Numbered from the stretch's first letter, positions 25,290-34,310 are shown. The stretch is 64,000 bases of DNA from Bdellovibrionota bacterium (GCA_963170185.1 CAUJGS010000051.1:19754-83753), one strand, 5' to 3'. Program-made: numbers and translations. Notes: generated from the letters alone by a model not told the origin.

Positions 25290-26315
25290 ATGAAACGACT
25301 GAAAAGTCTTTCTGTTCTCTTGGTAGCGGCGGCAATGGGCGCATCAGCTTGTGCGCCAGCTTCTCCGAAGCTTGTTCCGCTCCCAATGGTTAAAAAAGAG
25401 AGAGTTCGCAACACAGGTGGTTCGAAGGTTTCCTTTAACCGTGCCGTAGACATTCTTTTTGTTGTCGACGACTCGGGTTCGATGATGGATCACCAGTCGA
25501 ACTTGGCGAAGAATATCCAGCTCTTCACACAAGGTATCATGTCGAACCAGATTCTCGATTATCATATCGGGGTCACGTCTTCGAATATGGACTCAGACCC
25601 GTATCAGCCAAAGCCAGGCTATGGTTGGAAGGGTGAACTCAACGGCGTAACGAAGTTCGTTTCGCGAGCAACGCCAAATGGTCAGGCGGAACTTGAGCGC
25701 AATCTCTTGATCGGTACCGATGGATCAGGGTCAGAAGAGTTTTTCTCGCCGGTGCAGACGGCTCTTAGTCAGCCGATGGTCGCCGGCGCGAACCGCGGAT
25801 TTTATCGCCCGGACGCTTATTTGGCGGTGATCTTCCTCACGGATACGGATGATCAGTCGGGAATCGCGGCTTCGGATTTCTACCGCTTCTTGTTGAATCT
25901 TAAGGGCGGCGACGCTTCGAAGATCATCACGTACGGCGTTTATATTCCGACGATCGATCGCGCTTGTAACCGTTCGGGAGAAGAGCCACCTAAGAAGCTG
26001 GAGGAGTTCTTCCATCTTTCCAAGGCGCAAACGCTTGGACTGTGTGATGCGGATTACGGGATGAAACTTGCTGAACTTGGTGCGGATCTTGTTCGCCGAG
26101 TTGGAAGCGTGCTTTATCTTTCGCGTCCTCCGCAGCCGGATACGATTTATGTGACGTTCGGGTCGCAGGTGATTCCGAATGATCCGGTTAAGGGTTGGGT
26201 TTACGACCCAGTTCGTAACGCCCTTGTTTTTGGTGATGACATCAATCTTTTGCCGGAACCGACTGGCACACAGGTGGACGTCGACTTTACGGCAGCAGCT
26301 GAGTACGAGGAATAG
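25290..26315 (+). CDS. VWA-domain lipoprotein of the gliding operon
   Basis: A 341-residue protein: lipobox ASAC (Cys about residue 21) and a von Willebrand factor A domain. The MIDAS motif DDSGSMMD (about 57-64) follows the first beta strand ILFVV; later segments FLTDTDDQSG and YLAVIFL fit the VWA fold. Metal-dependent adhesion domains bind protein ligands, so it may contact a substrate or partner at the cell surface. It lies in the operon twelve bases after the repeat protein, and its stop abuts the RidA start. Confidence 0.8.
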   Translation: MKRLKSLSVLLVAAAMGASACAPASPKLVPLPMVKKERVRNTGGSKVSFNRAVDILFVVDDSGSMMDHQSNLAKNIQLFTQGIMSNQILDYHIGVTSSNMDSDPYQPKPGYGWKGELNGVTKFVSRATPNGQAELERNLLIGTDGSGSEEFFSPVQTALSQPMVAGANRGFYRPDAYLAVIFLTDTDDQSGIAASDFYRFLLNLKGGDASKIITYGVYIPTIDRACNRSGEEPPKKLEEFFHLSKAQTLGLCDADYGMKLAELGADLVRRVGSVLYLSRPPQPDTIYVTFGSQVIPNDPVKGWVYDPVRNALVFGDDINLLPEPTGTQVDVDFTAAAEYEE

Positions 26316-26702
26316 ATGATGGCGACAACGAAGATTCATGTTTCGAAAGATGCACCGGCTCCGATTGGGCCATACTCCCAAGCCGTGGAAGTGAACGGGT
26401 TTGTTTACTGTTCGGGACAGATTCCTTTGGATCCAGCAACGGGTGCGATGGTTGGAACGACAGTTGGTGAACAGTCGCATCAGGTGATGAAGAACATCCA
26501 AGCGGTTTTGGCGAGTGCTGATCTGACGTTGAAGAATGTTGTTAAGACGACGATCTTCTTGGTCGATATGGCGGACTTCCAGGCTGTAAACGAGGTTTAT
26601 GCTTCGTATATGGGTGAGACGAAACCAGCTCGTTCGACGATCGCTGTTCAGGGCCTTCCGAAGGGTTCTCGAGTTGAAATCGAAGTTCTAGCGGCTCGTT
26701 AA
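26316..26702 (+). CDS. ridA: RidA-family enamine/imine deaminase
   Basis: A 128-residue enzyme of the YjgF/YER057c/UK114 family, which hydrolyses reactive 2-aminoacrylate and other enamines made by PLP enzymes. The signatures GPYSQAV (about 18-24), the YCSGQIPLDPATG segment (about 33-45) and the RSTIAVQGLP motif with its conserved Arg near residue 108 are all present. ATGATG gives two possible starts, at 26316 and 26319. It is the last gene of the gliding run, but its function is metabolic, so the grouping is probably only shared transcription. Confidence 0.93.
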   Translation: MMATTKIHVSKDAPAPIGPYSQAVEVNGFVYCSGQIPLDPATGAMVGTTVGEQSHQVMKNIQAVLASADLTLKNVVKTTIFLVDMADFQAVNEVYASYMGETKPARSTIAVQGLPKGSRVEIEVLAAR

Positions 26703-26712
26703 GTTCTGTCTT

Positions 26713-27327
26713 GTGCGATCACCCTTTGACTCCGGTAACATTCTAAAAGAGTTTTCCGAGCCGAAACGTCGCCGCCGATACACATTGGCGGCGATTTTGT
26801 TTTTGACGGCGTTGATTTTCGGCATTCGCTTTTACCACGAGTTTGAATCTGTTCAGTCGACTCCGATTCATGCCTGGGTTTTGGATCAGAGTGCCGATTG
26901 CGCGGTTGTGCTGACTGGCGGATCGGGGAGAGTGAAAGAGGGTATGGATCTGCTGGCTCGCCGGTCGATCCGAAAACTCATTATTTCGGGTGTGAATCCA
27001 CAGGCCGAGTGGCGCGAGATCTTTCCGAACTGGCCATTTTACCAGGACGTCCAGGAGTCTGACATTGTGCTCGAGAGGCGTTCTCGCACGACGTTTGGCA
27101 ATGCTCAGCAGACACTGGCTGTCGCGGAAGCGTTGGGGTGCAGGGACCTTTTGGTGATCACATCGCAGATCCACCTTCCGCGGGCGATTAGGACGTTTCG
27201 AGCGGAATTTGAGGGCCGCATGCATGTCGAAGGGCGGGCTGTGCAAAGCGGTCCAGTGGACTCTGGCAGCTTCGAGGTTGCAGTCGAGGTCCTGAAATCG
27301 TTCTTCTATGGCCTATGGGCCTACTAG
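26713..27327 (+). CDS. DUF218 / YdcF-SanA-like membrane protein
   Basis: A 204-residue protein with one N-terminal membrane span (about 25-43) and a DUF218 domain: CAVVLTGGSGRVKEG (about 63-77), LLARRSIRKLIISG, RTTFGNAQQT and LLVITSQIHLPRA are the order expected of the ElyC/SanA/YdcF family. These proteins affect envelope integrity and carrier-lipid handling in enterobacteria. The start is GTG 26713, eleven bases after the RidA stop. The function is otherwise unknown; a role with the following lipid-transport genes is possible. Confidence 0.8.
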   Translation: MRSPFDSGNILKEFSEPKRRRRYTLAAILFLTALIFGIRFYHEFESVQSTPIHAWVLDQSADCAVVLTGGSGRVKEGMDLLARRSIRKLIISGVNPQAEWREIFPNWPFYQDVQESDIVLERRSRTTFGNAQQTLAVAEALGCRDLLVITSQIHLPRAIRTFRAEFEGRMHVEGRAVQSGPVDSGSFEVAVEVLKSFFYGLWAY

Positions 27328-27387
27328 TGAAAACCGGGTGGGGTTCTAGACTCTAACCCTGCGTGATTTCTGGCGATACGATTTTGT

Positions 27388-28245
27388 ATGAACACGTGGA
27401 CTCGCCAAGCAGATGCCATCGGCGCCGGAATTTTTGATTTCGTGAGATACCTTCGGTCTCTCGCGCTCTTGGCATATTTGAGTTTCCGTTCGACGGTGTT
27501 CACGAGCTGGCTTGCTTCGAAAGACAGCGGTCTTTCGGCCTTTCATGGATTCCGCCAAGTTTTCTCGGTCGTTTCGTCGCAGATTTATTTTACGGGTTGG
27601 CAGGCCATGCCGCTGATTACGGTGTTGGCGTTGGCGGCTGGCGGGGTTTCGATCATGCAAAGCTCGGCTCAGCTTTCGATCTTGGGCGGAACCTCGATGC
27701 TCGGAAACGTGATGGTCATGATCATCGTGCGTGAGCTGGCACCTTTGATCACCGCACTGATTGTGATCGCGCGTTCGGGAACCGCGGTCGCAAGTGAAAT
27801 CGGAAACATGAAAGTGAATAGGGAAATTGAAGCCCTTCAGATTATGGGGATCAATCCGCTTTCCTACATTGTATTCCCTAGAATTGCCGGTGGGGTGTTG
27901 AGCGTTATTTCGCTCGCGTTTTATTTCAATGCGATTGCTCTGCTCGGCGGATTTCTTGTGAGTCGCGCGATTCATAACCTGCCGTTTGCCTTCTACTTTG
28001 AGTCGCTCTCAAACGCCTTTTCCGGCGTCGACGTGTTTTTGTTTTTTGTGAAGAACGGTTTCTCGGGACTGATCATCTTCGTTTTGGCCTGTCATCAGGG
28101 GTTGAGTGTCGGCACGAGTTCGCACGAAGTTCCGCAAGTCACGACCAAGGCAGTTGTTCACTCGATCATCGCCGTTACGTCGTTCAATGTTTTGACTTCG
28201 ATTTTGTTTTACCTCAAAGAGCTCGCGCGATTGGGGATCATATGA
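27388..28245 (+). CDS. MlaE-family ABC transporter permease
   Basis: A 285-residue inner-membrane permease of the MlaE/YrbE family, which moves phospholipids between membranes with MlaF (ATPase) and MlaD (MCE protein). Recognisable segments are MIIVRELAPLITALIVIARSG with the following EIGNMKVNREIEALQIMGINP loop, and spans at about 65-90, 145-170, 195-225 and 245-270. It heads an operon with the ATPase-like and MCE genes. It overlaps the next gene by four bases. Confidence 0.93.
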   Translation: MNTWTRQADAIGAGIFDFVRYLRSLALLAYLSFRSTVFTSWLASKDSGLSAFHGFRQVFSVVSSQIYFTGWQAMPLITVLALAAGGVSIMQSSAQLSILGGTSMLGNVMVMIIVRELAPLITALIVIARSGTAVASEIGNMKVNREIEALQIMGINPLSYIVFPRIAGGVLSVISLAFYFNAIALLGGFLVSRAIHNLPFAFYFESLSNAFSGVDVFLFFVKNGFSGLIIFVLACHQGLSVGTSSHEVPQVTTKAVVHSIIAVTSFNVLTSILFYLKELARLGII

Positions 28246-28973
28246 GTCAGATCGTGCGCCTTGGGAAAAATCGGATTACGCGATTTGAACTAAACGAGTT
28301 CACGTTTCAGTACTCGGCAGGAAACACTGTCTTTGAAAACGTTAGCTTAGATCTTCCCTTGAACGAAATCCGTCATGTGACGGGGCCTTCGGGCCAAGGG
28401 CAGTCGACGCTTTTGAAGCTTCTGGCGCTTTTGACTCCGCCCTCTGGTGGGGAAATTCGTGTGAACGAGCGCGTGGTCAGCGAGATGAGTTTTGAGGAGT
28501 TTCTCCCTTGGCGAATCGAAATTGGTTACACGTTTGAAGGCGGGGGACTTTTAGCGAATCGCACGTTGGAGGAAAACCTCGCGCTGCCGCATCTGTATCA
28601 TAATCTCTCCGATCCGGAAGTGATTCTGGGGGAGATTCGAGAGATCGCGGCGAGGTTTAAATTTGAGTCGTTCCTCAACCGTCGCCCGGCGTTGGTTTCG
28701 GGGGGCTTAAGGAAGTTGATCACGATTCTTCGTCCGGTGCTTTTGCGTCCGAGCTTTCTTTTGATGGACGATCCGTTTTCGGGTCTTGATCCGCAAACGG
28801 CAAAAGAGCTTGAGCGATTGATCAAAGAGCTTCGCGCGAAAGAAGAGATTCAGACGATTTACTTTACTTCGCGAGACGAAGTATGGCCGCAGCGGCTGGG
28901 TGCAAAGCAGCTATGGGTAGATAGTGGTCGGGTGGAATTGGGTGAAGAACGTGATGAACGGGCTGCTGGTTGA
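28242..28973 (+). CDS. MlaF-like ABC ATPase with degenerate catalytic motifs
   Basis: A 243-residue ABC domain in the MlaF position. All nucleotide motifs are altered: Walker A reads GPSGQGQST, with Gln54 where the essential Lys should be; the Q-loop residue is Glu99; the signature is VSGGL instead of LSGGQ; Walker B ends MDDP, with Asp177 instead of the catalytic Glu; and the switch His is Ser210 (FTSRDE). The fold is intact (IGYTFEGGGLL, the D-loop GLDP), so it is not simply decaying. It may be a non-hydrolysing partner or regulator of the permease; an active paralogue would then be elsewhere. Confidence 0.85.
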   Translation: MSQIVRLGKNRITRFELNEFTFQYSAGNTVFENVSLDLPLNEIRHVTGPSGQGQSTLLKLLALLTPPSGGEIRVNERVVSEMSFEEFLPWRIEIGYTFEGGGLLANRTLEENLALPHLYHNLSDPEVILGEIREIAARFKFESFLNRRPALVSGGLRKLITILRPVLLRPSFLLMDDPFSGLDPQTAKELERLIKELRAKEEIQTIYFTSRDEVWPQRLGAKQLWVDSGRVELGEERDERAAG

Positions 28974-29003
28974 TTCGGTATTTGGGCTTCTGAGGAGTCG
29001 GGA

Positions 29004-30029
29004 ATGATGAAGGTGAAATTCAATCATTTTGAAAGGGTCGCAGGCCTCTTTGTGATGGTTGCGTTCGTCGGGCTTTTGGCTTTTGCGCTGGCGGTTGCGA
29101 TTCAGCGCGGATTTTTTGAGCCGAAGGTGCGACTTCAAACCACACTGCAAAGTGCCGACGGCGTTCGTGAAGGCACTTTGGTAGCGATGCAAGGTCTTCG
29201 CATCGGTCAGGTCGATGAAGTCGAGCTTGTTTCGGCGGATGAAGTTTATGTGAGTTTTCGTATCGGTAGAAAGTATTTGGACAAAGTTCGCAGCGACAGT
29301 GTCGTTCGCGCGGTCCGACCATTTGTGATTGGTGAAAAGACTCTTGAAATTACCATCGGGAGTTTTGCGGCGCCACCTGTTGCGGAACATGCCATGCTGC
29401 TTTCGATGCCATCGGCCGACATTATGGACATTCTCAGCGGTCGTGCGGTCGGACCATACGTCGAGATCTTGGGGAAGATGACCGAGAACCTGAAGTTTGT
29501 TGCCGAAGCTTTCATGGACCCGAAGCGCTCGCGCTCGCTGGTCAAGATGTTTGATGAAATGGGACCTCTTGTGCGAAACGCGTCGGCTTTGACGGGTGAG
29601 GCGCACACGTTGTTGAAGGCGGCCAATAAAGACCAACAGCTGGTGAAGGTGATTGGAAACTTGGTTGCTATTACAAATGAGCTTCATAAGGCTATGCCGG
29701 AGATCTCGAAACATTCTCCGGAAATGCTGGGGCATCTTTCGAAGATCGCGCGGAACATGGCGGTTTTGACGGATGAACTGCAAAAGACTCTACCGGCGAT
29801 GCAAAAGCTTGCGCCTGAAATTCCTCGAGCAAGTGAAAGAGCCATAGAGGCTCTGGACGAAACAGTGGTGACGCTTAAGGCTTTGCAGAAGTCTTTCTTG
29901 CTAAGAGGCAACGCTCGCGAGGTTCGAGAGGAAGAGGCCATTGCTAAGAAGGTGAAAGAGGACGGCGAGAAGGCTCGTGTTCCGGCAAGTGGTGAGCAAC
30001 CGGCTTCTGGCGGAGAAAATCCGAAATGA
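29004..30029 (+). CDS. MCE/MlaD-family periplasmic lipid-binding protein
   Basis: A 341-residue protein with one N-terminal membrane span (about 13-36) and an MCE domain: LQTTLQSADGVREGTLVAMQGLRIGQVDEVEL (nt 29132-29230) is the MlaD-type beta barrel. A long helical region (about 160-310), followed by an acidic/basic tail, fits the coiled tunnels formed by larger MCE proteins. It completes the MlaE-ATPase-MlaD set. The start may be ATG 29004 or 29007. It overlaps the next gene by four bases. Confidence 0.9.
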   Translation: MMKVKFNHFERVAGLFVMVAFVGLLAFALAVAIQRGFFEPKVRLQTTLQSADGVREGTLVAMQGLRIGQVDEVELVSADEVYVSFRIGRKYLDKVRSDSVVRAVRPFVIGEKTLEITIGSFAAPPVAEHAMLLSMPSADIMDILSGRAVGPYVEILGKMTENLKFVAEAFMDPKRSRSLVKMFDEMGPLVRNASALTGEAHTLLKAANKDQQLVKVIGNLVAITNELHKAMPEISKHSPEMLGHLSKIARNMAVLTDELQKTLPAMQKLAPEIPRASERAIEALDETVVTLKALQKSFLLRGNAREVREEEAIAKKVKEDGEKARVPASGEQPASGGENPK

Positions 30030-30514
30030 TAACGACGGAATATCAGTTGGAAGAGATCGGTCGAACGCTGACGGAGCGAGCTGTGGACGTCTATCAAATG
30101 GACGGCATCGAGATTGTTTCCCGTTGGTATCACTCGAGCAACGATTGCGATCTCATGGTTTGGCTTGATGGCGACAATCTTTTGGTGCGCTTCCAGTTTA
30201 ATATTTCTGGGCAGATCGTGGATTGGAACAAGCATTCAGGGTTTCGAACGGGGTTGATCGTTGAAACCGAGTATTCAAATACCGGCGCCAGCGAGGCTTT
30301 GACCTCTGAGACGATTAGCTATGACAAACTGGTTTCCGGCGGTGCGATTCGCGCGGCCGCCCAGGTGCTCTTGGCGGCTCGTGAAATCCGAGCGCCATGG
30401 CGCGAAAAGATGGTTCGGCTATTGTCTTCTGGCGGCGGAAATCGCGTGACGACCGTTAGTCGGGAATCGCGTACTCGGTTTTGGAGCCGATTGAAGCATT
30501 GGATGGCCGGCTAA
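30026..30514 (+). CDS. Uncharacterised protein downstream of the MCE gene
   Basis: A 162-residue soluble protein with no signal peptide and no membrane span; the middle (about 28-75) is beta-rich, with DCDLMVWLDGDNLLVRFQF, and the end is basic with aromatic residues. I do not recognise a family. It overlaps the MCE gene by four bases, so it is translationally coupled to lipid transport and may be a cytoplasmic cofactor of the system. A real gene is supported by the coupling and by the clean frame. Confidence 0.65.
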   Translation: MITTEYQLEEIGRTLTERAVDVYQMDGIEIVSRWYHSSNDCDLMVWLDGDNLLVRFQFNISGQIVDWNKHSGFRTGLIVETEYSNTGASEALTSETISYDKLVSGGAIRAAAQVLLAAREIRAPWREKMVRLLSSGGGNRVTTVSRESRTRFWSRLKHWMAG

Positions 30515-30588
30515 TTTCGGTCGCCTGAGTAATCAAGGTCGTTCTTTCTTGCTGGATAACTGGAAGTACGGTTAATTCAAAGGCAGCT

Positions 30589-31884
30589 ATGCTCGAGCTG
30601 CAGTTTCTAAAACGATTTCTTTTAAGCCCGCGTGCGGGTTCACTTGTGCGTACGATTGCATGGCTGTCGATCATAAGCGTGGCGATGGGCGTGATGTCGC
30701 TCGTTGTCGTTGTCAGTGTGATGAATGGCTTTCATGAGTCGATTCGAAAGCGTCTGTTGGCGGCGGAACCGCACCTTGTTATCAGCCTCGACAAACGCCC
30801 GACAGAAGGTCTTGGGCTTTCGCAAGCATTAGAGAGCCGACTGGTTTCTCTTGGCGCGGAAATGGATCTTATTGATCGGCAAGACGTTGTGATTCGAACA
30901 GCGGAAGGTGTTTTTTCGGGTGCTGAGGCGCGCGGTGTGGAATCCGTCGCTTTAAAGCGATTGCTGCGCGCCGTGGATGACGCGAGTGCCTTTCATGGAA
31001 GGGCGCAGAGCTCGACGGTTGAACTTCCATTGAGTTCGATTGTTGCCGCGAACCTGATGCCCGGAGAGATCATGATGGGAGCGGAGCTTGCGCGAGGGCT
31101 TGGCCTGTTTGAGGGTGACAAGGTTACGGTGATTGCACCGGAGGCGCTTTTGTTACCACCCGGTGAGGTGCCGCGTTTTGAGCGGCTTACGATTAAGCGG
31201 CTGCTTACGACGAATGTGGCGGACCTTGATGGGAAGCTTTTCATGTATGGACGAGGTCGTACGCTGAATGGCTTGGGGGCGACGGCCTCTCGGCGGACAG
31301 AGGTTGAAGTGTGGCTTCCGCGTACGGAGATGGCACGAGGTCTTAAAGAAGAGATCTTGGCGGCCGATCACGGTGTGAAACCGAGTTCGATACAGACTTG
31401 GGAAGAGAGAAACTCGGCGTTGTTTCAGGCGCTGCATTTGGAGATATTCTCGATCGGCCTGTTTTTGAGTTTGTCGACGATGATCGCCGGTTTTTCGATC
31501 GTGACGGTTTTGCTGATTTTGATCACGCAGAAGAGAAAAGAGATCGGCCTATTGATGAGCATCGGTCTTTCCCGGGCAAAGACGAGGTCGCTTTTTACGA
31601 GGCTCGGTATTCTCTTGAGTTCGATTGGTATTTTTTCGGGGACGATTTTGGGTGTGGTGATCTGTCTCACGATCGACTCAGTGGATACGTCGATCCTGCC
31701 GGAATTCTATTACGACACGACGATTCCTGCGAAACTCAATCTGTGGTTTGTCGCCGCGGTTGTGGGTTTGGCGATGTTTTTGGCTTTTTTGGCGAGCTAC
31801 ATACCATCCAAGCGCATTACGGAACTCGAGCCCGCGGATGCGCTTCGCTCGCGCCTTACCTATGGTGCGGAAGGCGCGCGCTAG
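30589..31884 (+). CDS. LolC/LolE-family ABC transporter permease
   Basis: A 431-residue inner-membrane protein with the FtsX/LolCE layout: a span at about 22-45, a large periplasmic domain, and three spans at the C-terminus (about 290-320, 340-365 and 375-400). The N-terminal FLLSPRAGSLVRTIAWLSI and the C-terminal FILITQKRKEIGLLMSIG (mechanotransmission loop) are typical. LolCDE extracts lipoproteins from the inner membrane; the ATPase LolD is not adjacent. The gene ends close to dapD, which runs convergently, with a T7 tract directly after the stop. Confidence 0.9.
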   Translation: MLELQFLKRFLLSPRAGSLVRTIAWLSIISVAMGVMSLVVVVSVMNGFHESIRKRLLAAEPHLVISLDKRPTEGLGLSQALESRLVSLGAEMDLIDRQDVVIRTAEGVFSGAEARGVESVALKRLLRAVDDASAFHGRAQSSTVELPLSSIVAANLMPGEIMMGAELARGLGLFEGDKVTVIAPEALLLPPGEVPRFERLTIKRLLTTNVADLDGKLFMYGRGRTLNGLGATASRRTEVEVWLPRTEMARGLKEEILAADHGVKPSSIQTWEERNSALFQALHLEIFSIGLFLSLSTMIAGFSIVTVLLILITQKRKEIGLLMSIGLSRAKTRSLFTRLGILLSSIGIFSGTILGVVICLTIDSVDTSILPEFYYDTTIPAKLNLWFVAAVVGLAMFLAFLASYIPSKRITELEPADALRSRLTYGAEGAR

Positions 31885-31889
31885 TTTTT

Positions 31890-32717
31890 TTACGTCGCGA
31901 CATCGAAGTCACGAAGGGCGTCGGTTAGCGACGTCTTGAGGTTGGTTGATTCTTTTCTCTGACCGATGATCAAAGCGCAGGGAACTCCGAAGCGTCCGGC
32001 GGGGAAGATTTTTTCCGTTGTTCCGGGGATAACGACCGAGTTTTTGGGGACACGGCCTTTTAGGACGAGCGGGTCTTTACCGGTGACATCGATGATCTTC
32101 GTACTGCCGGTGATGGTCACGCCAGCGCCAATTACGGCTCCTTCTTCGATGTGCACGCCTTCGACCAAGATGGCGCGAGAGCCGACGAAGACATTGTCCT
32201 CGACGATCACAGGCGAGGCTTGAACGGGCTCAAGCACTCCGCCGATTCCGACTCCGCCTGAAAGGTGAACGTTTTTTCCGATGAATGCACACGAGCCGAC
32301 TGTCGCCCAGGTATCGACCATGGTTCCTGATCCAACGCGCGCGCCGATGTTCACGTAAGATGGCATCAAGATCGCGCCGGATTCGACGAAAGCGCCCTCG
32401 CGGACGAGGGCATGAGGAACGACTCGGACCCCTTCTTTGCCGTTCCATTTTTTAAGGGGAATTTTGTCGACGAAATGAAATGGTCCGACCTCGATGAGCT
32501 CCATCTTTTGTAAGCGGAAGTGAAGCAAGATCGCTTTTTTTGCTCGCGTGTTGACCTGAAAGCCACCTGCTGATTTTTCGACGACGGACTGTGTGCCGTG
32601 ATCGAGTTCCCGAATGACGTCCGAAACGTCTTTTGCCAGCTGCGCTTTTTCCGTGTCGGTGAGCGAGGCGAAGCGATCGGGAGTGTCGAATACGTGAGAG
32701 ATGAAATCTTGTGACAT
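31890..32717 (-). CDS. dapD: Tetrahydrodipicolinate N-succinyltransferase (DapD)
   Basis: A 275-residue enzyme transferring a succinyl group from succinyl-CoA to tetrahydrodipicolinate in lysine/diaminopimelate synthesis. Left-handed beta-helix hexapeptides appear in the middle (ALVREGAFVESGAILMPSYVNIG, nt 32330-32400), then the GSRAILVEGVHIEEGAVIGAG repeat; the N-terminal helical domain (about 1-90) is also typical. The ATG at 32717 has AAGGAGA in front of it, so the five extra codons upstream are not used. It sits with a peptidase and murI, consistent with diaminopimelate and peptidoglycan supply. Confidence 0.95.
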   Translation of the reverse strand: MSQDFISHVFDTPDRFASLTDTEKAQLAKDVSDVIRELDHGTQSVVEKSAGGFQVNTRAKKAILLHFRLQKMELIEVGPFHFVDKIPLKKWNGKEGVRVVPHALVREGAFVESGAILMPSYVNIGARVGSGTMVDTWATVGSCAFIGKNVHLSGGVGIGGVLEPVQASPVIVEDNVFVGSRAILVEGVHIEEGAVIGAGVTITGSTKIIDVTGKDPLVLKGRVPKNSVVIPGTTEKIFPAGRFGVPCALIIGQRKESTNLKTSLTDALRDFDVAT

Positions 32718-32746
32718 GAGGGTCTCCTTCAAGGTCGGTCGCGATA

Positions 32747-33451
32747 CTAGGTCGTGAGGTTGGAGTAGGACATTAGTCCGTCGAATAATGCCGGTAGATG
32801 GCGCGCGACGACTTGCTCCGCAGAGAGTCCTCGCTCGATTTCGTAAGTGATCGTCGGAATCGCACGCTCATAGCCGGCATAGGTGCCAAGGCAGCCCGGC
32901 GTCGAGTAGCCGATGGTCGGTTCGATAACGTCACCGGTTTTGCCGGCGATGGCTTCCGCGACGGTTTGGCAGCGAGTTGAGCCAGGCGGCTCATTCACGT
33001 TCAGCATGGGCTTCCAAGAGTGAAGACTGATGATGAAGTCAGGCTTTTCGTTTCCGATAAAACTCATGAGAGCTTGGTTTTCTGGTTCGCTTCCGGGAGA
33101 TGGGCCCGGTTGGTAGCGTGGAGTCGTGGCTTCTGGCGACCAATCTTTCGTAGGAAGGTTGCGATTGAGGTCGACGCCGCTTGAGTTGCCGCGAGTTTTT
33201 GCGAGAACGCCATCGAGATTGAAGGCGGGGACGAGAGTCAGGCGAAAATCAAATACTTTTAGAAGGTGTTTCGGATTTGCACTCAAGAGCTCGTTCAGAA
33301 CAGCATTCGCTAGGACGACACCTTCGGATTCGTCTCCGTGTACACCGCCCAAAAGCAAAAGATGTTTTGTGGAAGTCGGTACATTTGGGAAGCCGAAACG
33401 ATGTCCGACAATGGCAAGCCCGTTTCGCGTAGTTCCGAATAGAAAACTCAT
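32747..33451 (-). CDS. M14-family peptidase, murein peptide amidase-like (MpaA type)
   Basis: A 234-residue zinc carboxypeptidase-fold enzyme. The zinc and catalytic residues are visible in order: GGVHGDESEG (His and Glu, about 35-44), GVDLNRNLP (Arg), ISLHSW (second His) and TYEIERG (catalytic Glu). MpaA cleaves the gamma-D-Glu-diaminopimelate bond in recycled murein tripeptide, and the company of dapD and murI fits. The ATG at 33451 is used; a TTG 21 bases upstream overlaps murI and is less likely. An AstE-like or other M14 role cannot be excluded. Confidence 0.8.
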   Translation of the reverse strand: MSFLFGTTRNGLAIVGHRFGFPNVPTSTKHLLLLGGVHGDESEGVVLANAVLNELLSANPKHLLKVFDFRLTLVPAFNLDGVLAKTRGNSSGVDLNRNLPTKDWSPEATTPRYQPGPSPGSEPENQALMSFIGNEKPDFIISLHSWKPMLNVNEPPGSTRCQTVAEAIAGKTGDVIEPTIGYSTPGCLGTYAGYERAIPTITYEIERGLSAEQVVARHLPALFDGLMSYSNLTT

Positions 33452-33458
33452 CTCTTGG

Positions 33459-34310
33459 TCATACGATATCAAACGGCTTGAAGTCGAGGGAATCGGGAGC
33501 TCCCATCAGTCTTTGTGCCGTGACATTCATGCTAGAGGACGTGTCGGTTGCAAAGAGATCAAGCGCTCCATCTCGATCGGAATCGTGAGGCTGAAGCAGT
33601 CCACTTTTGAAATCGCGCTCTAAGAGCTTGGCAATGGCGAGGCTTGAGTCGACAAGTTGGACGCCAAAGCCCGTGACCCGCCGAATGGATTCATGAAGTG
33701 CTGGGTAATGCGTGCATCCGAGAATGAGTGTGTCGACTTGATTTGAAAGAAGCGGGCCCAGGTAGCGATAGACGATGAGGTTTGTCAGCGGGTCGCCCTC
33801 CCAGCCTTCTTCGACAAGGGGTACGAGAAGCGGTGCCGCAGCCTGAAATACGACTGCGCTCTGATCGCGAGTTTCAATGGCATGCACGTAGGCTTTGGAG
33901 TCGACGGTTGCACGCGTTCCGAGCACGGCGATCCGTTTGCTAGCCGATGCTTCGAGCGCGGCGTCGGCACCGGGCTCGATCACATTGTAGAGAGGAACCG
34001 TTTTTCCGTTTTGTGTAAGAGCGTCGCTTAGTATCTTGGTGGCCTCTTTCGAATCTCGACTGCGTAAGATCGATGTCGAGGCCGAGTTGCAAGCGACGAC
34101 GATGGCTTTTACGCCCATTTTGCAAAGGGCGCGGATGTTTTGAATGGTGTAGCGAAAAATCGTGTCGGGGCTCTTTGTGCCGTAGGGAAGTCTGGCTGTG
34201 TCGCCAAGGTAGACGAAGTTCTCATGAGGAAATTGACGCCGCGCTGCTGTTAAAACCGTGAGGCCCCCGAGTCCGGAATCGAAAAAACCAATGGGCCGTG
34301 CGTCGCTCAT
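33459..34310 (-). CDS. murI: Glutamate racemase (MurI)
   Basis: A 283-residue racemase making D-Glu for peptidoglycan. GFFDSGLGGLTVL (about 8-20), VACNSAS with the first catalytic Cys and LGCTHYPAL with the second Cys are the family motifs. The longer frame extending to 34640 adds about 110 residues with no family match; ATG 34310 also overlaps the upstream gene by four bases, typical of coupling. It lies in a minus-strand run of cell-wall precursor genes. Confidence 0.95.
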   Translation of the reverse strand: MSDARPIGFFDSGLGGLTVLTAARRQFPHENFVYLGDTARLPYGTKSPDTIFRYTIQNIRALCKMGVKAIVVACNSASTSILRSRDSKEATKILSDALTQNGKTVPLYNVIEPGADAALEASASKRIAVLGTRATVDSKAYVHAIETRDQSAVVFQAAAPLLVPLVEEGWEGDPLTNLIVYRYLGPLLSNQVDTLILGCTHYPALHESIRRVTGFGVQLVDSSLAIAKLLERDFKSGLLQPHDSDRDGALDLFATDTSSSMNVTAQRLMGAPDSLDFKPFDIV

